Part shown: positions 56,201 to 60,000 of the stretch, piece after piece
Layout: each line of letters starts with the position of its first letter
Numbering within the stretch: the stretch's first letter is position 1
NCBI RefSeq assembly: GCF_029227915.1
Contig: NC_079879.1
Coordinates: 24,446,501-24,506,500, forward strand
Direction: 5' to 3'
DNA: 60,000 nt
Source of the DNA: Hydractinia symbiolongicarpus
Lineage: Eukaryota; Cnidaria; Hydrozoa; Anthoathecata; Hydractiniidae
The notes under the pieces: generated by a model
The model's database searches: none
What the model was told of the DNA's origin: nothing
Seen by the model: the letters and a program-made list of their open reading frames with translations, nothing else
Translations under genes and position numbers: made by a program

Positions 56201-58403
56201 TCGAGAAGAGGTTTCATTGCGTACAACAATTCTGTAATTCCGCATGTCTTTAGAATGATTCTGTTCTGCGAAATAAACATACTGCTCTCACTAAACAAAA
56301 ACAAAAATAATGATATATCGATGTATTTTTTTTATAAAACCTTCGATGAGTTTCCCTCAAAAACCTTCATAAACCTTTACGAGCTTTTTTTAAAATTTTA
56401 AATTTAACGATGCGTAAATATAACTGCTTCTCAGGTTTCCGCAGAGAAAGCCCTGAGAACGAAGTTTGTTGTTATCACTGCCGCCTCAAGAAACCCACCC
56501 TCGTCCTCATGGTTTTTAGCCTTTTTGATATGAGAGAAGATTTCTTTCAAAAAGACAAAACACCCTGGGGACGAGGGTGCAACGAGAGTCAAGAACCTAA
56601 ATAGCATCTGCATCAACAAATCTAGGTTAAAGGGGTTTCGAAACAGCTGTTAGTTTTCGACTTTAGTGACTTACTCGAAAGTCGAGCTAATGGCAGAGGA
56701 TAAGTTTATGATCACTGAGGACAAAAACAACAACTTAAATCATCGTAAATATAATATTGGGCATTTAAAAATAATTTACCTTGCTCCTAGCTCAACCTTT
56801 CTAATAAAATAAACTTTTGGGCTAACTAGCTTCAAAGTCCAGTAATGCTGATTTTTTAAGTGTTGGAATAAAGTAGGAATAAAATTGGAACAGTTTAAAA
56901 ATTTTTATTGAACAAAAATATCGCGAATTGCAAATTTACCTTAATACATAGGAATCTATGTATTCATTGCTTATGTAGCTCACAATAGAAGCCTTTATTA
57001 TTTGAAGAACATAATCCAACTCAAATCTAAAACAACAAAAAACAGTTAAAAAAGCTTAGTAAACGCGTCCCGCATCGTGTGTATCGCATATACTTCGTGG
57101 ATACACACGCGAAAAGAGCTATCTTTATGTTGTCATCTTAGTAGCTACATTTTGGTTAAATCTCAACCTCGGGTCTTGTAGCCCCTGAGCCGTTATTAGG
57201 AAACGAGGTTGTTAAAAACTACCTCTGCGAAATTTCAGTCATTGCGTGTCTAAAGTTTTAAAAACCAGAAAGTTTTTTTAAGGTTAAACTTTCTGAGCAA
57301 TAAATTCTGATAATTTTCTTAGAACAGTCTCCGCTTTAAGGAGGTTCCTCAAAAAATCATCGCATTGAATTGCATTCTCGTGACTTTAAAGTCAAGTAAC
57401 TCGACAATGAATAATGATAAGTGTCTTCTCCTGCTGAATGGGTAAAAGTTAGACTTAGTAAAGTCTTTCAACAGCCGCAGAACGGACGGGTTACTGATGT
57501 CATTAATAACGTTTGAACTGAAATTTCTCCTGAGCCGTTTGTCACAACGAAAAAAAACAATAAGTGTGCTAAAAATTTCAAACGAATCGCATATGCGTAC
57601 AGGTCCTTGATGACGTCATCAAGAGATCTACCTGCCTAACTAAAGGCAGGTAGATCTTTTTTGATTTTAGTAAGAATTTTTTTTGTCTAGCTGTTTAATA
57701 ACATAGGGTGCTGGGGCAAAGTCCGGATTATTTCTGTATATTTCAAACCAGCTGTACGCTTTTGCCGAAATTCACCAGAATTTTCAATGGTAAATGTGTT
57801 GCTTAATAAATCCCATACAAGTCTTCAACAATTTTTTTGCCCAAAATTCGTAGATTTCCGTTAGAAATAGCCAGGAGGCATAACGTGATTTTCCGTGCCA
57901 CCAGAAGAGTACGATGGAGAAAAATTACGCTTGATCGCAAACAAACCGCAACAAAGATAAAATGTGGCAACGCTGTCTTTGTGCTCGTTAGTTGATTTCT
58001 ATTCTGGATTTGTTTTCAGAAATTTTTTTGTGTTTATTGGTTCATATGAATTCGGAATTCGAAGTTATCCCTGCGGCATTCGTTTGCGTCTAAGTTTTCG
58101 CATGAGAGAAAATAAAATTTAAGATCCAATGATGTTATTGTTCAAAATGTCACCTCCCCTACCCCCCTCCCACCCCCCTTCCCTACCCCCAATTTTCTCT
58201 ACTGGCTCTATAAAACACCACGTCAGAGTTATAAAGAAGATACACCAAATCACAAACCGTGGAATTAGACGCAAGTCGCATTTATGTCCATCATCCTTTT
58301 TGTTCTCATCATCATTAGCGCTAAACCAAATTTTAAGGACCTTTTCGGCCCCTTCAAAGAAACCCGCGTCACTTAACTGCTCTTGGGTAGTGTTTTTCGC
58401 CAT
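53276..58403 (-). CDS. AMD1: S-adenosylmethionine decarboxylase proenzyme
   Basis: This pyruvoyl enzyme makes decarboxylated SAM for spermidine and spermine synthesis in the cytosol. Minus-strand exons: 58403-58258, 57026-56940, 56290-56164, 55651-55577, 55043-54807, 54152-53907, 53434-53276, giving 358 aa (human 334). Key sites are FFEGAEK (catalytic Glu 17 and 20), the self-cleavage motif SESSMF with the predicted break between E79 and S80 (the serine becomes the pyruvoyl group), KTCG with the active-site Cys, and GYSVNG...YYTIHVTPQP and YVSFETN of the second half. The C-terminal exon is diverged. The ATG has a strong context (AAGATGG). Seven bases upstream is another ATG in a different frame, and an acceptor lies 13 nt upstream. 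Introns contain several small inverted-repeat elements. Confidence 0.96.
53675..53755. mobile_element. Small inverted-repeat element, CAACCTCG family, copy 2
   Basis: AAACCTTGTCCCCAGGGC on the left and GGCCTATGGATAAGATTGG on the right form diverged inverted ends around an AT-rich core. It lies in the AMD1 intron 53435-53906. Confidence 0.5.
55510..55560. repeat. Perfect 16-bp hairpin next to AMD1 exon 4 donor
   Basis: CCAGAGCTCTTTGAGA (55510-55525) and its exact reverse complement (55535-55550) enclose 9 bases. GGAACGAG follows, linking it to the small inverted-repeat family. In AMD1 transcript orientation it starts 26 nt after the 5' splice site of exon 55651-55577. Confidence 0.8.
56496..56579. 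mobile_element. Small inverted-repeat element, CAACCTCG family, copy 3
   Basis: CACCCTCGTCCTCATGG at the left and CCCTGGGGACGAGGGTG at the right are near-perfect inverted ends around a short core; total about 84 bp. It lies in the AMD1 intron 56291-56939. Confidence 0.65.
57164..57211. mobile_element. Small inverted-repeat element, CAACCTCG family, copy 4
   Basis: CAACCTCG at the left and CGAGGTTG at the right are perfect 8-bp inverted ends of a 48-bp segment in the AMD1 intron 57027-58257. It is probably an internally deleted member. Confidence 0.5.
57606..57657. repeat. Adjacent perfect palindrome (with CRE) and 14-bp hairpin
   Basis: CTTGATGACGTCATCAAG (57606-57623) is a perfect 18-bp palindrome containing TGACGTCA. 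Directly after it, AGATCTACCTGCCT (57624-57637) pairs with its exact complement at 57644-57657. Both lie in the first AMD1 intron. Confidence 0.85.
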
Positions 58404-58410
58404 CTTCCAT
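58371..58410 (-). promoter_or_regulatory. Upstream ORF overlapping the AMD1 start
   Basis: An ATG at 58410-58408 (context CTCATGG, weak) opens a 13-codon frame, ending at TGA near 58371, that overlaps the AMD1 start in the +1 frame. Ribosomes initiating here could not reach the AMD1 start by normal scanning. Mammalian AMD1 is controlled by a polyamine-responsive upstream ORF, but that one is not overlapping and has a different peptide. Confidence 0.5.
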
Positions 58411-58571
58411 GAGGTGCTAAAAATAAAAAAAATTTTGTTTAAGAGAATCCACTAGCTTGGAGGGTTGGGGGTTTGTTGTTGTTTTAGTCGGCAGGTAATA
58501 ATTCTCCACCCCCTCAAAAAAAATTTTTAAGGAAGGACTACTGCAAAGTCTGGCAAAGTCACTAACCAAAG

Positions 58572-58599
58572 TGACGTCATTACTTTTTTGCTGACGTCA
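58572..58599. promoter_or_regulatory. Two consensus CRE sites upstream of AMD1
   Basis: TGACGTCA occurs at 58572-58579 and again at 58592-58599, exactly 20 bp apart and about 170-195 bp upstream of the AMD1 start codon. This is the full palindromic CREB/ATF site. Function is inferred; if a 5' UTR intron exists here, the sites would be intronic. Confidence 0.5.
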
Positions 58600-58603
58600 C
58601 CCC

Positions 58604-60000
58604 CTTACACAACTTCTCGTAATAGGAAATAAGAAAAGTAATAAAATATCTTAGCTAGAACAAAACAATAGGGTAAAATAGCACCCTCATCCCTTTTCCC
58701 CCAAAAGTATTTCTTTCATTCAAATACCTTGTTCATGTTTTAAAAAATTGCAAATTCTGAAAATTTCAACAAAAAATAAGGTTACGACAAGGTTCAGCCG
58801 TAGTTCCTGTATTTTCTAACTTTTGCAATGTTCAGGCTAACTTTTTTTATCATTTGTATAAAATTTCAAAAATAGTAAGAAAAATATATATATGAGACAT
58901 ACCATAAACATATGAAACATCACCAGCTTTAAGTAAAGAAATGATGACTCGATAACACAAATTACTCATATGATATGACTTCTTAAAAACAACGGTGCAG
59001 TTGGAAATATTAATTATAAAACAATAACTGTTTCGAAGATTCAAAACACTGGTTAAAATTTGATATTTATATTTTAAAAATTCAAAGACAAGCCGTGAAA
59101 GTAAGCTTTTTTTATTTAATATTAGAGTGCTCATGGAGGGCTTGGCTACAAGCAAAAAAAGAGTTAGAAATACCAGGATCTCGAAGATAAAATGACGGTG
59201 TAAGATCAGGAAATAATCATAGCGAGCATTAGAAAATTCCTTGGTCCTCTATGCATTCAAAAATAACATGTACAGAACGCTAAAGCTTGACTCGTCGAGA
59301 AATATTAGCTAGAAATACCGTTCGAAGTTATGATAAGTTAAGACAACGAGTTCCGAGAGGTAGCAATTTTGTCATTATTAACTTTTTACCATGCATTTTC
59401 TTACCCCGAGGTCTTTTCTAAACAAGCCTTTATGGCCTCCTTGGAACCAACCAATTTTTTCAATTGATTGAGTTAGTGTCATTAGACAAAAAATCGAAAT
59501 TATTCCACATAGAAAAGATAACGCCCACTTACTATTGACGAGCTTTTGATTTAGCCCTGAACTACATTCAAGCAATCAACCATCTGTTTAACTACCAGCT
59601 TGATAAAAATGACACATGTCACCACAGTTGAATTCATCCAAACCTTTTTAGTTAATCTGATTGAAAAAGCTTCATATTTGTTAAAAAAGTGGAACTAAAT
59701 TCAACTTTTTCTGTAGAACACGAAAATATGTTACGAGCTAATCATTGAAGACGAAACATGGAACTGAGATGTTGCATTTTGATAGGAAATCCGGCTTAAT
59801 GGCCATGAAAACTATTCTATACATATTTTCCAATCTACTTGACTTAAGAAAAGAGAACTTTTAGAATTCTTTTACTGCAAGATGACTGGTTCCTGACTCT
59901 GTTTTAAATTAAAAAGAGATACATCCATTTTTCAAGATGTATTTAAAACTGGTGATTTTCCATTTTTGTCCATTTTATTTATTGTTCGATTCATCTATTT
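58604..60000. other. Right-end region upstream of AMD1
   Basis: No gene is established here. A possible minus-strand exon lies at 59378-59575: it reads NSKWALSFLCGIISIFCLMT (one membrane-like segment) and ends at a donor-like GGG|GTAAGA. It lacks an ATG and a clear upstream acceptor. The rest is AT-rich without recognisable features. Confidence 0.35.

Noticed and set aside
58129-58455. 108-codon + strand open frame rich in Pro
   Set aside because: It is antisense to AMD1 exon 1 and its CT-rich flank; the minus-strand frame matches the AMD1 N-terminus.

Overview
The window is nuclear DNA of an early-branching animal, most likely a cnidarian and plausibly a hydrozoan. It is AT-rich, its genes have many short GT-AG introns, and the encoded proteins are close to vertebrate orthologues. 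It also has a short-chain collagen C4-like gene, a protein type common in cnidarians and sponges. No prokaryotic or organellar features were seen. The taxon is an inference from gene content and repeats.

Seven protein-coding genes could be assembled exon by exon with reading phases that agree at every junction. From left to right: (1) SNRNP200/Brr2, + strand, 3' portion only, 23 exons from base 1 to 8983. (2) OTC (ornithine carbamoyltransferase), - strand, 16477 to 10812, 11 exons, 356 aa, complete with a mitochondrial leader exon. (3) A C2H2 zinc-finger gene, + strand, ATG at 16991 and large exon 24206-26743, 888 aa, whose 7.1 kb intron holds a decayed non-LTR retrotransposon and a foldback element. 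(4) RMI1, + strand, 28892-33573, 10 exons, 675 aa. (5) CTU1, + strand, 34334-40382, 15 exons, 386 aa. (6) A type II transmembrane short-chain collagen, + strand, 46192-51245, 7 exons, 514 aa. (7) AMD1 (S-adenosylmethionine decarboxylase proenzyme), - strand, 58403 to 53276, 7 exons, 358 aa.

The genes do not form one pathway. They serve splicing (Brr2), urea-cycle/arginine metabolism (OTC), transcription (zinc finger), genome stability (RMI1 in the BLM-TOP3A complex), tRNA wobble-uridine thiolation (CTU1), extracellular matrix or adhesion (collagen) and polyamine synthesis (AMD1). OTC and AMD1 both sit in ornithine/polyamine metabolism but are about 37 kb apart, with no sign of co-regulation. 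OTC and the zinc-finger gene are head to head, with about 0.5 kb between start codons.

Non-coding content is mostly introns and spacers carrying repeats: microsatellites, two copies of one tRNA-derived SINE family, another tRNA-like element, the LINE, a 306-bp foldback element, a cluster of small CAACCTCG-ended inverted-repeat elements around 51.7-57.2 kb, a 95-bp insertion with an 11-bp target duplication in CTU1, and two clusters of TTCGCGAA-type units lying in opposite orientations around CTU1 exons 3-5. Several start codons lie only 1-26 nt after a good 3' splice acceptor, which suggests spliced-leader trans-splicing or short 5' UTR introns. No wholly new multi-gene system was found. The most interesting leads are the acceptor-at-start pattern, the OTC intron positions, the CTU1 inverted repeats, the AMD1 overlapping upstream ORF with paired CRE sites, and the LINE with an embedded PHD-like finger.
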